NCBI RefSeq assembly: GCF_000316665.1
Contig: NC_019678.1
Span: forward strand, 7,411,001 to 7,475,000
Direction of reading: 5' to 3'
Length of the DNA stretch: 64,000 bases
Source of the DNA: Rivularia sp. PCC 7116
GTDB lineage: Bacteria; Cyanobacteriota; Cyanobacteriia; Cyanobacteriales; Nostocaceae
In this document: positions 18,805 to 27,442 of the stretch, piece after piece
Position numbering within the stretch: position 1 is the stretch's first letter
Layout: the number at the start of each line of letters is the position of its first letter
Position numbers and translations under genes: made by a program
Notes under the pieces: model-generated
Told to the model about the DNA's origin: nothing
Database searches by the model: none
The model's input: the letters and a program-made list of their open reading frames with translations, nothing else

Positions 18805-19570
18805 AAAGATAATTTTCAGTAATTTCACCATCTTCTAAAAACGCGACATTATCAGCAAAACTTTGAATTCGGGAATCGTGAGTCACCATAACAACCGTAC
18901 TCCCACCTTCTTTAGCTAAATTACACAATAATTCGATAACGGCTTGCCCGTTATGAGAATCTAGTGCCGCAGTTGGTTCATCAGCCATAATCAACTGAGG
19001 ATTTCCCGCTAAAGCACGAGCTATTGCTATCCTTTGTTTTTGCCCACCAGATAAGTCACGAGGAAGTAAGTTGGCTTTGTTTGCTAAACCAACCATATCC
19101 AGTAGTTCTAAAGCCTGATTAGTCGCAGATTTTCCCTTAATACCTTTTATTTCTAAAGCAAGTTGCACATTCTCTACTGCATTTAAGGCACCAAAAAGGT
19201 TGAACCCTTGAAAAATAAAACCAATATTATCTCTTCTAAAGCGAGATAACTTTTTACGAGACATTCGCGTAATTTCCTCTCCCAAAAGATTGATGCTCCC
19301 AGAAGTAGGAGTCAAAATCCCTGCCAGAATTGATAGTAATGTAGTTTTTCCAGAGCCGGAATGCCCCATGAGCAACTGGATAGTACCTTTAGGAATATCT
19401 AAATCAATCCCCTTTAGTGCTACGTAACGCTGCTTACCAGATTGATACACCATTTCTACTCCTCTGGCAGAAATAGCAGAAGTTTTCAATTTACTTACAT
19501 CAATAGACTTTGAATCATTCCAACTGTCAATTCTGGAAGTCACTATACATCGATTTTGAGAAATAGTCAT
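18803..19570 (-). CDS. DevA-like ABC exporter ATP-binding protein
   Basis: 255 aa. Walker A is MGHSGSGKTT, the Q-loop region FIFQGFNLFGALNAVEN, the signature LSGGQKQRIAIARAL, Walker B LIMADEPTAALDS and the H-loop VMVTHDSR. It is of the LolD/MacB/DevA type that works with FtsX-like permeases. The first ~30 residues are a non-conserved extension; a later start is possible. It lies 123 bases downstream of the DevC-like permease on the same strand and should form one transporter with it. In Nostoc, DevBCA exports heterocyst glycolipids with TolC; paralogues have other cargo. Confidence 0.88.
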   Translation of the reverse strand: MTISQNRCIVTSRIDSWNDSKSIDVSKLKTSAISARGVEMVYQSGKQRYVALKGIDLDIPKGTIQLLMGHSGSGKTTLLSILAGILTPTSGSINLLGEEITRMSRKKLSRFRRDNIGFIFQGFNLFGALNAVENVQLALEIKGIKGKSATNQALELLDMVGLANKANLLPRDLSGGQKQRIAIARALAGNPQLIMADEPTAALDSHNGQAVIELLCNLAKEGGSTVVMVTHDSRIQSFADNVAFLEDGEITENYL

Positions 19571-19693
19571 TTCTTTAGGATCAGGATATTGATTTTCAAG
19601 CTTCGTGCAAGGAGAAGCAATTTACTTATATGTATTCAGTATGAGATTTAAATAATTAACTCTAAAGATAGAGAACTCCAGCCGTATAAAACA

Positions 19694-20944
19694 CTATGCT
19701 TTGAATACGATTGCTGGATCTACTTTACTTACTTTTTGAATTGCAAATAAGGCAGAACCGACACACATCAAAACGGTTATGCCAAAAACTCCAACGCCTG
19801 TTAATGGAGTTATTAAAATAACGATTCCTTGAGTCGCCAAAGTCCAAGCACCCAAACCCCAACAAAGCAACATTCCGGGGATATAACCAAGGATTGCCAT
19901 CCATAAGGCTTGCTCAATAATTACACCGTATATCACCCTATTTGACGCTCCCATTGCTTTGAGTGTTCCAAACTCTTTTAAATGGTCTGCAACGGCAGAG
20001 TATAGAATTTGACCTACTATTACTACTCCAACAACTACCCCAACTCCGGCACCTAAGCCTAAAATAAATCCGATACCCGTTGATTGCTGCCAATACCCTC
20101 GTATCTTTTTAGACATTTCTTTGGTGGTATACGCTTTAGTTTCGGGGAAGGTGCCTTCTAAACGTTTTTTTAATTGTGGGATATTTTGACCTGGCTCTGC
20201 TTGGATTAGTACGTAAGAGATGGGTGTATTTAAGCTTAGTTTGGGTGGTGGCTCGTTAGCTGATTGGTTTTTCTTCGCATCGGCATCTTTTTGATAAACG
20301 TTGCGACACTGAAGTTCTTCTCCTACCCAGGTACAGTTTACGTTGGTGGTAACGCTAGCATTCGCGTAGGCATTTGCAGTTTCTAGAGAAGTAAATAAGA
20401 AAGAGCTTGAGACAACTGATTGGGTATTTTCAGTTAAACCAACTACCTGTACTGGCAATGAGCCAATTTGAGCGCTGTCTCCGATTTTATTAACTTTGAG
20501 AGATTTTAAATTGGTTTTGTCAATTATGGCTGTATAAGGGTTGCTCAGAGATTTTACGTTGCCTCTGACCATATCTCCGGGAACAAACAATCTTCCTTTA
20601 GGAGGAAATCCGTATACTTTTACTACATTCAATTTGCCATTAGGCAAATTCCACCTAGCTGTACCTTGAAGCAAAGCTTCGGCTCGCTTTACCCCATCAA
20701 CTTTTTTAGCTCTGACTGCATAGTCATAAATAAGTGGTTGGGTAAGTTCGAGTTGTACCATTTTGTCTGATGCTAACCAGATATCGGCTCGGGAGTTTTC
20801 TACCAAACTTGCAGTAGAGCGAATAACACCATTGAATACTCCAGTTTGAATAGTTACTAAGCTGACAGCGAACATAATTCCGGCTTGAGCTACTAAAAAG
20901 CGCGGAATGTCTTCAAACAGATTTTTGCGAGCAATAGAAACCAT
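19694..20944 (-). CDS. DevC-like ABC exporter permease
   Basis: 416 aa FtsX/MacB-type permease. One membrane helix near the N terminus (FLVAQAGIMFAVSLVTIQTG), a large periplasmic domain of about 230 residues with two cysteines (NCTWVGEELQCRN), and three C-terminal helices (GIGFILGLGAGVGVVVGVVIV, ALWMAILGYIPGMLLCWGL, LTGVGVFGITVLMCVGSALFAI). The cytoplasmic loop FGTLKAMGAS is the ATPase-coupling helix. The start MVSIARKNLFEDIPRF is the usual DevC opening. The membrane-fusion partner DevB, normally just upstream, is absent: 20945-21986 holds no gene. Confidence 0.9.
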   Translation of the reverse strand: MVSIARKNLFEDIPRFLVAQAGIMFAVSLVTIQTGVFNGVIRSTASLVENSRADIWLASDKMVQLELTQPLIYDYAVRAKKVDGVKRAEALLQGTARWNLPNGKLNVVKVYGFPPKGRLFVPGDMVRGNVKSLSNPYTAIIDKTNLKSLKVNKIGDSAQIGSLPVQVVGLTENTQSVVSSSFLFTSLETANAYANASVTTNVNCTWVGEELQCRNVYQKDADAKKNQSANEPPPKLSLNTPISYVLIQAEPGQNIPQLKKRLEGTFPETKAYTTKEMSKKIRGYWQQSTGIGFILGLGAGVGVVVGVVIVGQILYSAVADHLKEFGTLKAMGASNRVIYGVIIEQALWMAILGYIPGMLLCWGLGAWTLATQGIVILITPLTGVGVFGITVLMCVGSALFAIQKVSKVDPAIVFKA

Positions 20945-21986
20945 GAAAACACAGTCATTAAGAGATTTTACTAATAAGGCAACTTACCTTCACTCGTTCA
21001 TTGACGCAAGAGTAAGAAGAAATCGTTCCTTTTTATAATTAGGGGTAATACCTAATTTTTATGTGGGAACGTGCGGATTTACAGTAGAAAAGCAATTTTG
21101 AATTATTTAGTCAAAGAAAAATCTACGTGGTATTTTTAGCGGCAAGTACAGGCTCAGTTACTAAAAATGGTTGGGATATATTGTTTATTTTTGGACTAAA
21201 ACAGGTAAGCTATGCTTGGAAGAATCCGTTTAATTCAAGTCTAACTTGCTTTAAAAACAGTTTTTTGAATGCTATAGTAATGATTTAAAAATGAAGCAGC
21301 TAGCAAAAATTTAGGAGTAGTAGACAAATATAAAATTTAGTTAGTGAATTGATTGCCTCTTACAATTAAATGCAAAAACGACTGTAACCCACATAAATTT
21401 TAGATTCTAAGTTTTTTATATAACCGTGACTTCAAGTTAGCTGATGAATAAAATTTAAAACTCAACTGTTTGAATTGATGAACACCGTTAAATAAAATCC
21501 AAATATTGTTTAAGCTTTTTTTCTAAAAGTGAAAAAAATACAATTTCAGCATTGAATTGACCAATGTCACCTGATGTTTATAATTCTGTTTGAAAATTTG
21601 ATTGTATTTAATTTGGAACTTTTCGGTAGCAATAAGGTCTACCAATAAAATATTCTATCCAAATATATAGATGTCAATCTCAAATCACCACATATGAAAT
21701 GATTGACAATGGATTGAGTTTAAAAAAACTCCTAAATCTATGTATTCCATAACTTTTCCCCATTTTCATTTACGCAGATGCACATTTCTATTAATGGTAC
21801 TCACAACATAATAAACACTTCTTTTGTAAGTGACTTCCCTCGACAGACTGGAATGCGAGTAGTAGTATTTTCTTCACTCCAAATTTTTTGTCGTAGTATT
21901 TCCCTAACTTTAGTTAGTTTTAATTAGTTTTGTAAAGTCGCTTCAACGATTGTTCATATTTTCTTAATAATTCGTGTGAGGATTAA
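20945..21986. other. Gene-free stretch of about 1 kb between divergent genes
   Basis: AT-rich with many stops; no RNA gene or strong repeat is seen. It must carry promoters for devC (minus) and the GH3-like gene (plus). No remnant of a devB gene is recognisable. Confidence 0.55.
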
Positions 21987-23684
21987 ATGCCAAATTTCAC
22001 TCTAACTCTATTGACTAGCGCGGCAAGATTATCTAAAGCGATTTTTGTACGCAAAACTCGTAAAGCAGCAATTTGTCAAGAGAAATTTTTGTTTTCTCTA
22101 CTTAAAACTCATCAACAAACTGAATTTGGAAAAGATTACAGTTTTAAAGATATTAAGACGATAGAACAATTTAAACAAAAAATTCCTATTCTTACTTATA
22201 GTGGTTACGAAAAATACGTCGAACGTATTGCCAAAGGGGAGCAAAACATCCTTACTTCAGATCCGGTAGTTTATTTTAATCAAAGTAGCGGTTCCACAGG
22301 CAAACAAAAATTGATCCCGGTAACAAAAAGAGTGCGTAAAGTCCGTTCTAGAGTTACTCAGCAGTCTTTGGGATTTATGACTGATGCTGCAATTAAAAGA
22401 GGTTTACCAATTGGTAAAATGCTGCTAACTACTTCCATACAAATTCGCGATCGCACGAGTGGTGGTATTGCTTACGGCACATCCAGCGTCGGGGATTTAC
22501 GCAATATGGATTTTCTTTATAGACAAGTATTCGTACATCCTTATGATGCGTTGAAGCCAGCAGATAGCTTGGCTCGTAATTACGTTTGTCTATTGTTTGC
22601 CCTACGAAATCCCCAAATGCGGGTTATTGGTGCCAATTTCCCAATATTAGCTTTACAGCTAGCCGATTATTTACAACGTTATGCGGCAGATTTAATTAAA
22701 GATATAGAAACTGGCAAGATTGCTTCTTGGCTAAATTTAGAACCCGAAATACGTCAAGCCTTAGAAAAACAATTGAGTGCAGCACCCCAGCGAGCAGCGG
22801 AATTAGGCTCAATTTTAGAAAGTGAGGGAACTCTGACACCTAAAATGGCTTGGCAGAATCTTTCATGGATAATTACCGCTCGTGGTGGTACTTCCAATTT
22901 CTATTTTGAAAAGTTTCATAAATATTTCGGCGATACCCCAATTTTTGGGGGAATTTATGCAGCCTCCGAAGCAACTTTCGGTATTTATGAAGACTTTAAT
23001 AGCGATGGTACGATTTTAGCTATTGACAGCGGCTTCTTTGAATTTATTCCTTCAGATGAATGGGAAAAAGAACAGCCGAAAACTGTTTTAGCTCATGAAG
23101 TAGAAGTTGGGGAATATTATCGAATTGTTGTCACTAACTACAGCGGTTTATACCGCTATGATATTGGCGATGTTGTAGAAATTGTAGATTTTTACGAACA
23201 AGCTCCCATAATTGTATTTCGTCATCGCATGGGAGGATTGTTATCTGCTACCAGCGAGAAAACCAACGAATTTCATGCAACTCAGGTAATGCAGCAGTTG
23301 CAAAAAGAGTTTGATTTACCTTTAGAAAATTACTGCATAACTTTATCTGATGATGAGATTCCTCCATGCTATTTATTAAATATTGAACTACTTCCAGATC
23401 ACCCTCTGCATAACTCAGAAAAATTTATTGCCCAATTCGATCGCAAAATGCAGCAAGCCAACGTATCCTACGAAGATAAGCGAGTACATAATATACTCCC
23501 GCCACCCCGCCTACGGATTTTAGCTCCTGGAAGTTTTGCTACAGTTCGTCAGCGGCTTTTACAGAAAGGCATACCCGATTCTCATTTAAAAATTCCACAT
23601 ATTAATGAAGATAGACAATTCCTTGCTGGATTAGATATTGACAAAGAAGTGAAGCTATCGCAATTAAAGGAAGCAAGTATATAG
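21987..23684 (+). CDS. GH3-family acyl-acid amido synthetase
   Basis: 565 aa adenylating enzyme of the GH3 family, which activates a carboxylic acid as acyl-AMP and transfers it to an amine, usually an amino acid. The three ATP motifs are visible: FNQSSGSTGKQKLIP (motif I, ~residues 91-105), YAASEATFGI (motif II, ~residue 330) and GLYRYDIGDVVEIV (motif III, ~390). GAGGA precedes the ATG by about 6 bases. The acid and amine are unknown; plant GH3s act on jasmonate and auxin, bacterial ones are mostly uncharacterised. It is followed at 400 and 1500 bases by two oxygenase genes in the same direction, which suggests a tailoring or lipid-conjugate pathway. Confidence 0.88.
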   Translation: MPNFTLTLLTSAARLSKAIFVRKTRKAAICQEKFLFSLLKTHQQTEFGKDYSFKDIKTIEQFKQKIPILTYSGYEKYVERIAKGEQNILTSDPVVYFNQSSGSTGKQKLIPVTKRVRKVRSRVTQQSLGFMTDAAIKRGLPIGKMLLTTSIQIRDRTSGGIAYGTSSVGDLRNMDFLYRQVFVHPYDALKPADSLARNYVCLLFALRNPQMRVIGANFPILALQLADYLQRYAADLIKDIETGKIASWLNLEPEIRQALEKQLSAAPQRAAELGSILESEGTLTPKMAWQNLSWIITARGGTSNFYFEKFHKYFGDTPIFGGIYAASEATFGIYEDFNSDGTILAIDSGFFEFIPSDEWEKEQPKTVLAHEVEVGEYYRIVVTNYSGLYRYDIGDVVEIVDFYEQAPIIVFRHRMGGLLSATSEKTNEFHATQVMQQLQKEFDLPLENYCITLSDDEIPPCYLLNIELLPDHPLHNSEKFIAQFDRKMQQANVSYEDKRVHNILPPPRLRILAPGSFATVRQRLLQKGIPDSHLKIPHINEDRQFLAGLDIDKEVKLSQLKEASI

Positions 23685-24080
23685 AAATAGAATGAGTGGG
23701 AATATGAGGATTTTAAGTTAAATAAAATACAAAAATCAATTCAATTTGCCTTCTTAACTTTTCTTTAAGTGACTGAGGCTTCCCACTTTATCTGGGATAC
23801 AAAGAAGTAAAGTATAAATCACAAAATAATTAATACCAATTTTATGTGATAATTCAGGTCTAAATGATATAAATCTATAAAGAATTGGTAAAAGATACTA
23901 ACTATTATTTATCTTGCCAATAACCTTTAGATAACAATTGACTTATAATCTTATACGAATACCTAATTTATTTAATATTTAGTATTTAAATAGGATGCCT
24001 ATATATCGATTGCTAGCTAGGGTAAATAAAAATGGATATTTAGTTTATTTAACCTTACTTCTTGAATTTAAAAGTCAGAA
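23685..24080. other. Gene-free stretch between GH3 and cupin genes
   Basis: AT-rich; no gene, RNA or clear terminator is seen. The length (396 bp) allows a separate promoter for the cupin gene. Confidence 0.5.
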
Positions 24081-25055
24081 ATGAAGACAATTGTAGAAAA
24101 TAATCATCTATCAGGAGCAGATGATTCGCTAAAACAAATTGTAAAAATTGATGGACGTAATTTGACTCCAGAAATTTTTGCTAAAAAGTATCGTAAAGAT
24201 GGTATTCCAGTGGTAATTACTGGTTTATTAAATACAATGAATAGCTGGGATTTAGATTTTCTGCGCGAAAAGTTAGGAGATCAGAAATTTCCGGTTCGCT
24301 TTAATGGATGGGAAAGATATAAACAGGAAAAAAATAAGTGGGATAATATTGGTAGTGGAGTTGAGTCGCGTACTCTTTCTTTTAATGAGTATGCCGATTT
24401 ACTATCCTCTAAAGAAGCACACAAGAATGATATTTATCTTGGTAGATGCGCTTTAAATAAAACACCTCTTGCTGACATCAAAGTATTAGCAGAAGCAGAT
24501 GCGAAACTTGGTTTGAAAATGCCAGGTACTAGCCCTAATTTGTGGGTATGCCCTGGAAGCCATATAACTCCTTTGCATTACGATCCATTGGATGGTACGT
24601 TGATCCAAATTTATGGCGAAAAGCGACTTGTATTGTTTGCACCATCGCAAACCTATAATCTTTATCCACTATCACTATTTAATTATTTAAGGCACGGTTT
24701 AAAGCTGCGAGCTAATTACTCTCAGGTATATCCCGAAAATCCGGATTTGGTAAAATTTCCCAAGTTCAAAAAAGCCCTTGCCCATCGTTACGAAGTGATT
24801 CTTAAGCAAGGTGATATTCTGTTTATTCCTGCGGGATGGTGGCACGAAGTAACTTCGATGGGTGATGGAGTTGTATGTTCGATTAACCGTTTTTGGCATG
24901 TTTTACCCTTGACAAGAGCTGCAACTTCTTGGAATAAATGGCGTTTACACCTCGGTGCTTTGATGAGCGCTCCTTACGTTATTAAAACTTGGGTTGCTGC
25001 GATATTTAGTAAAGATAGAGAGCAAAAACTGCGTCATTTAGTGCAAAGGCTTTAA
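24081..25055 (+). CDS. JmjC/cupin-8 family Fe(II)/2-oxoglutarate oxygenase
   Basis: 324 aa. The cupin-8/JmjC pattern is clear: DGIPVVITGLLNTMNSWDLDFLREKLGD at residues 40-67, then the iron site H166-x-D168 in TPLHYDPLDG, and H255 in IPAGWWHEV. The lysine in QIYGEKRLVLFAPS is the usual 2-oxoglutarate anchor region. Such enzymes hydroxylate proteins, amino acids or small molecules. The last 45 residues (WNKWRLHLGALMSAPYVIKTWVAAIF) are partly hydrophobic and could lie at a membrane. The substrate is unknown; the neighbourhood suggests a partner of the GH3 enzyme and the LpxO-like hydroxylase. Confidence 0.87.
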   Translation: MKTIVENNHLSGADDSLKQIVKIDGRNLTPEIFAKKYRKDGIPVVITGLLNTMNSWDLDFLREKLGDQKFPVRFNGWERYKQEKNKWDNIGSGVESRTLSFNEYADLLSSKEAHKNDIYLGRCALNKTPLADIKVLAEADAKLGLKMPGTSPNLWVCPGSHITPLHYDPLDGTLIQIYGEKRLVLFAPSQTYNLYPLSLFNYLRHGLKLRANYSQVYPENPDLVKFPKFKKALAHRYEVILKQGDILFIPAGWWHEVTSMGDGVVCSINRFWHVLPLTRAATSWNKWRLHLGALMSAPYVIKTWVAAIFSKDREQKLRHLVQRL

Positions 25056-25200
25056 ACAGTTAACGGTTAACGGTTAATAGAAGGAGTGAGGAGTTGCAAA
25101 CAGTAGTTAGTAGTTAATTGGATTTATTTCGCTAATTTCCAACTCTTACTTTTACTCCTTACTCCCTGATTAAATAATTTCGATACTATATATTCCAAAT

Positions 25201-25962
25201 ATGCAAAATTTATCTAAGTTAGTTGTCAAACAGTTAGAGAAGTTGTTAACCAAAGATGGTTGGCTTGAAAGATTAATTGCTAAAAGCTCTAAGGTAGGCG
25301 ATTCGGTTCTGTTTGATACGGAACAGTTTCCTTGGAGTAAGGATTTAGAAGCTAACTGGATGGTAATTCGTCAAGAATTAGAGCAGGTGCTTGAAAGAGT
25401 AGACGAATTACCTAATTTTCAGGATATTTCTAAACGCCAATCTCGTATTGCCAATGACAATCGTTGGAAAACTTATTTCTTTTATGCATTCGGTTTTAAG
25501 GCTACTAAAAATTGCGAAAGATGCCCCGAAACAACTAAGCTTATAGAACAAATACCGGGAATGAAAGTAGCATTTTTCTCAATTCTTGCTCCTGGAAAAC
25601 ATATTCCCAAACATCGTGGTAAACTCAAAACTTTAATTCGCTATCATTTAGGCTTAGTTGTTCCCGAGCCCAAAGAAAATTGTAAAATTCAAATAGCAGA
25701 TGAAGTTAGATATTGGGAAGAAGGTAAAAGTCTAATTTTTGATGATACTCATTATCATGAAGTTTGGAATGATACGGATGGTTATCGTGTAGTTTTATTT
25801 TTAGATATTGCTCGCCCGCTGACTTTTCCACTTTCTTTAATCAGTGATTTAGCTAATAGATTTATTACTGCAACTCCTGTAGTTCAAGATGCCAAAGCTA
25901 GCCATCAGGCTTGGGAAAATAAGTTTGAAGCTAACAATAAATCTAAAGAATTGGTTTCTTAG
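25201..25962 (+). CDS. Aspartyl/asparaginyl beta-hydroxylase (LpxO/OlsC-like) family oxygenase
   Basis: 253 aa. The family core runs from about residue 89 to 210: RWKTYFFYAFGFK, then H134-IPKH138-RG, IRYHLGLVVPEP, YWEEGKSLIFDDTHYHEVWN (iron ligand region, H184/H186) and YRVVLFLDIARP with the 2-oxoglutarate-binding Arg. This Fe(II)/2-oxoglutarate family includes AspH, the lipid A 2-hydroxylase LpxO and the ornithine-lipid hydroxylase OlsC. The last ~50 residues are variable. Lipid acyl 2-hydroxylation is an attractive guess because of the lipid genes downstream, but peptide or amino acid hydroxylation is equally possible. It lies 145 bases after the cupin gene. Confidence 0.85.
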   Translation: MQNLSKLVVKQLEKLLTKDGWLERLIAKSSKVGDSVLFDTEQFPWSKDLEANWMVIRQELEQVLERVDELPNFQDISKRQSRIANDNRWKTYFFYAFGFKATKNCERCPETTKLIEQIPGMKVAFFSILAPGKHIPKHRGKLKTLIRYHLGLVVPEPKENCKIQIADEVRYWEEGKSLIFDDTHYHEVWNDTDGYRVVLFLDIARPLTFPLSLISDLANRFITATPVVQDAKASHQAWENKFEANNKSKELVS

Positions 25963-26001
25963 TTAGTAGTTGCGCTTTAGCGCTAAAGCGCAACTACTAA
26001 C
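25962..26001. terminator. Perfect 40-bp palindrome, shared by convergent genes
   Basis: GTTAGTAGTTGCGCTTTAGC is followed directly by its exact reverse complement. It begins at the last base of the hydroxylase stop codon and ends 12 bases before the capA-like stop, so it can act as a bidirectional terminator. A related GCGTTACGCTTTAGCG sequence lies near 40942, suggesting a dispersed element. Confidence 0.7.
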
Positions 26002-26013
26002 CTTTTGATTAAT

Positions 26014-27261
26014 CTATCTACGAGCAAACCGTCTTCTTTTACGGGAAAATCTTGATAAACCAAACCTTATAATAAAAGTTAAAACTATTCCAACGGCTGA
26101 TAATGCTAGTAAAAGCTGCCATAAAGGTTTGGGCAACATTAAATCATAAATTAAATCATCTATTTCATTCTTTGGCATAGCAGCAGTTGCAGGATTGATA
26201 ACACCAATGTCCCCAACTATTTCCATTTTAGTTTTTAACGCTAAGCTTTTATTGCTAACATCTTTCAAAAGATTTTGACTTGTTTTTCCTGCCAACAAAA
26301 AAGGTTGAGCTAAATATTGATTTTCGCCAGCTATGGGAAGGATTTCGATACTTTTAATTTGACTGGGTGTAAGAATAAATTTAGCTAAAAAATTATCCGT
26401 CCAATATGGATGATTGTGTCCGAAAATAAAATTACCCAAACAGTAAATTATCGGTTTATTTTTATAAATTTCGATTCCTTGGGGAAAGTGTGGATGATGC
26501 CCAAGGATGATGTCGGCACCAGAATCTATAGACTTACGGGCTAAATTCCGAACCCAGAATGGCGGCTTTTCGCTGTCGTTGAGTCCCCAGTGGAAAGACA
26601 AGATTATATAATCAACTTTTGAGCGCAACTTTTGAATATCTTCCCGAATCAACGATAAATCCGTAGGCATCACACCTGCCCGATTCGGCTTTGCATAACT
26701 TGAATCACCGGAATTTTCCGACATTGTATAGGCAAGAAAACCCAAACGGATGCCATTTTTTTCAAAAATATACGGTAGTCGAGCCGAAGCTAAATTATCA
26801 CCGCTACCAACAGCAGGTAAACCAACCTGAGACAAACTTGTTAAAGTATCTTTTAAGCCTGCAACTCCAGCATCAAGAGCGTGGTTGTTAGCGGTAGAAA
26901 CAACATCAATTCCAGCCGATTTTAATCCCGTTGCGAAAGCAGTTGGTGCTAAAAAAGCGCCATTTTTATTAGCTGTATCTGATAAAGGAGTTTCTAAATT
27001 AACAAAACTAATGTCGGCATCTTCTAATACAGGCTTTATCTTTTGAAATGGATAGCGCGCTTCTTCTTGTTTGGATGCAAAATCTAAGTTATATCGAATA
27101 ATTTCTCGGTGAAATAAACTTTCCTTCGCCATCCTTGACCATTCTACATCCCCGCCAGCTAACAAAGTTATTTGAGATTGCGATTGTGCTATGGCAGTTA
27201 GCGGTGAACCTACAAAAAAAATGATTGTAGATATTAAAGCTATCTTGAAAAACTTGTTCAT
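26014..27261 (-). CDS. CapA-family (PGA_cap) metallophosphatase-like protein
   Basis: 415 aa from the ATG at 27261 (a GTG two codons upstream is also open). Signal peptide at residues 1-26 ending AIAQS. The CapA fold motifs are AGGDVEWSR, SFVNLETPLSD, VVSTANNHALDAG, IILSFHWGLND, IILGHHPHFPQGIEIYKNKPIIYCLGNFIFGH. A C-terminal helix (QLLLALSAVGIVLTFIIRFGL) and an Arg-rich end (SRKRRRFARR) anchor it to the membrane with the domain outside. CapA/PgsA proteins take part in poly-gamma-glutamate production in Bacillus; cyanobacterial homologues have no fixed role, and no PgsB/C genes are present here. Confidence 0.87.
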   Translation of the reverse strand: MNKFFKIALISTIIFFVGSPLTAIAQSQSQITLLAGGDVEWSRMAKESLFHREIIRYNLDFASKQEEARYPFQKIKPVLEDADISFVNLETPLSDTANKNGAFLAPTAFATGLKSAGIDVVSTANNHALDAGVAGLKDTLTSLSQVGLPAVGSGDNLASARLPYIFEKNGIRLGFLAYTMSENSGDSSYAKPNRAGVMPTDLSLIREDIQKLRSKVDYIILSFHWGLNDSEKPPFWVRNLARKSIDSGADIILGHHPHFPQGIEIYKNKPIIYCLGNFIFGHNHPYWTDNFLAKFILTPSQIKSIEILPIAGENQYLAQPFLLAGKTSQNLLKDVSNKSLALKTKMEIVGDIGVINPATAAMPKNEIDDLIYDLMLPKPLWQLLLALSAVGIVLTFIIRFGLSRFSRKRRRFARR

Positions 27262-27327
27262 TAGCACTTAGCTTGATTTTTCAGCAAAGGTATGATTTCA
27301 GATATTCTAAATGCCCAACCTTCCTCT

Positions 27328-27394
27328 CAGAAACCAGGTTTATCTTCAATGAAGTAAGAGTATTTGTTTTCCCATTCATAAAACCCGGTTTCTG
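27328..27394. repeat. Inverted repeat of the CAGAAACC(G/A)GGTTT family, copy 1
   Basis: CAGAAACCAGGTTTA (27328-27342) and ATAAAACCCGGTTTCTG (27378-27394) are inverted copies around ~35 bases. A related pair lies at 30781-30850. It sits between the capA-like and MFS genes. Confidence 0.65.
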
Positions 27395-27442
27395 TGATTC
27401 TAAGATTAGTATTCGTTTTATGAATAATCTCTAAACCTTTAA

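Noticed and set aside
18803-20944. Heterocyst glycolipid exporter assignment
   Set aside because: DevC/DevA paralogues are numerous in Nostocales and no hgl or devB gene is nearby, so the specific cargo was not assigned.
26014-27261. Poly-gamma-glutamate capsule locus
   Set aside because: Only a CapA-like protein is present; the ligase and partner genes (CapB/C or PgsB/C) are absent from the window.
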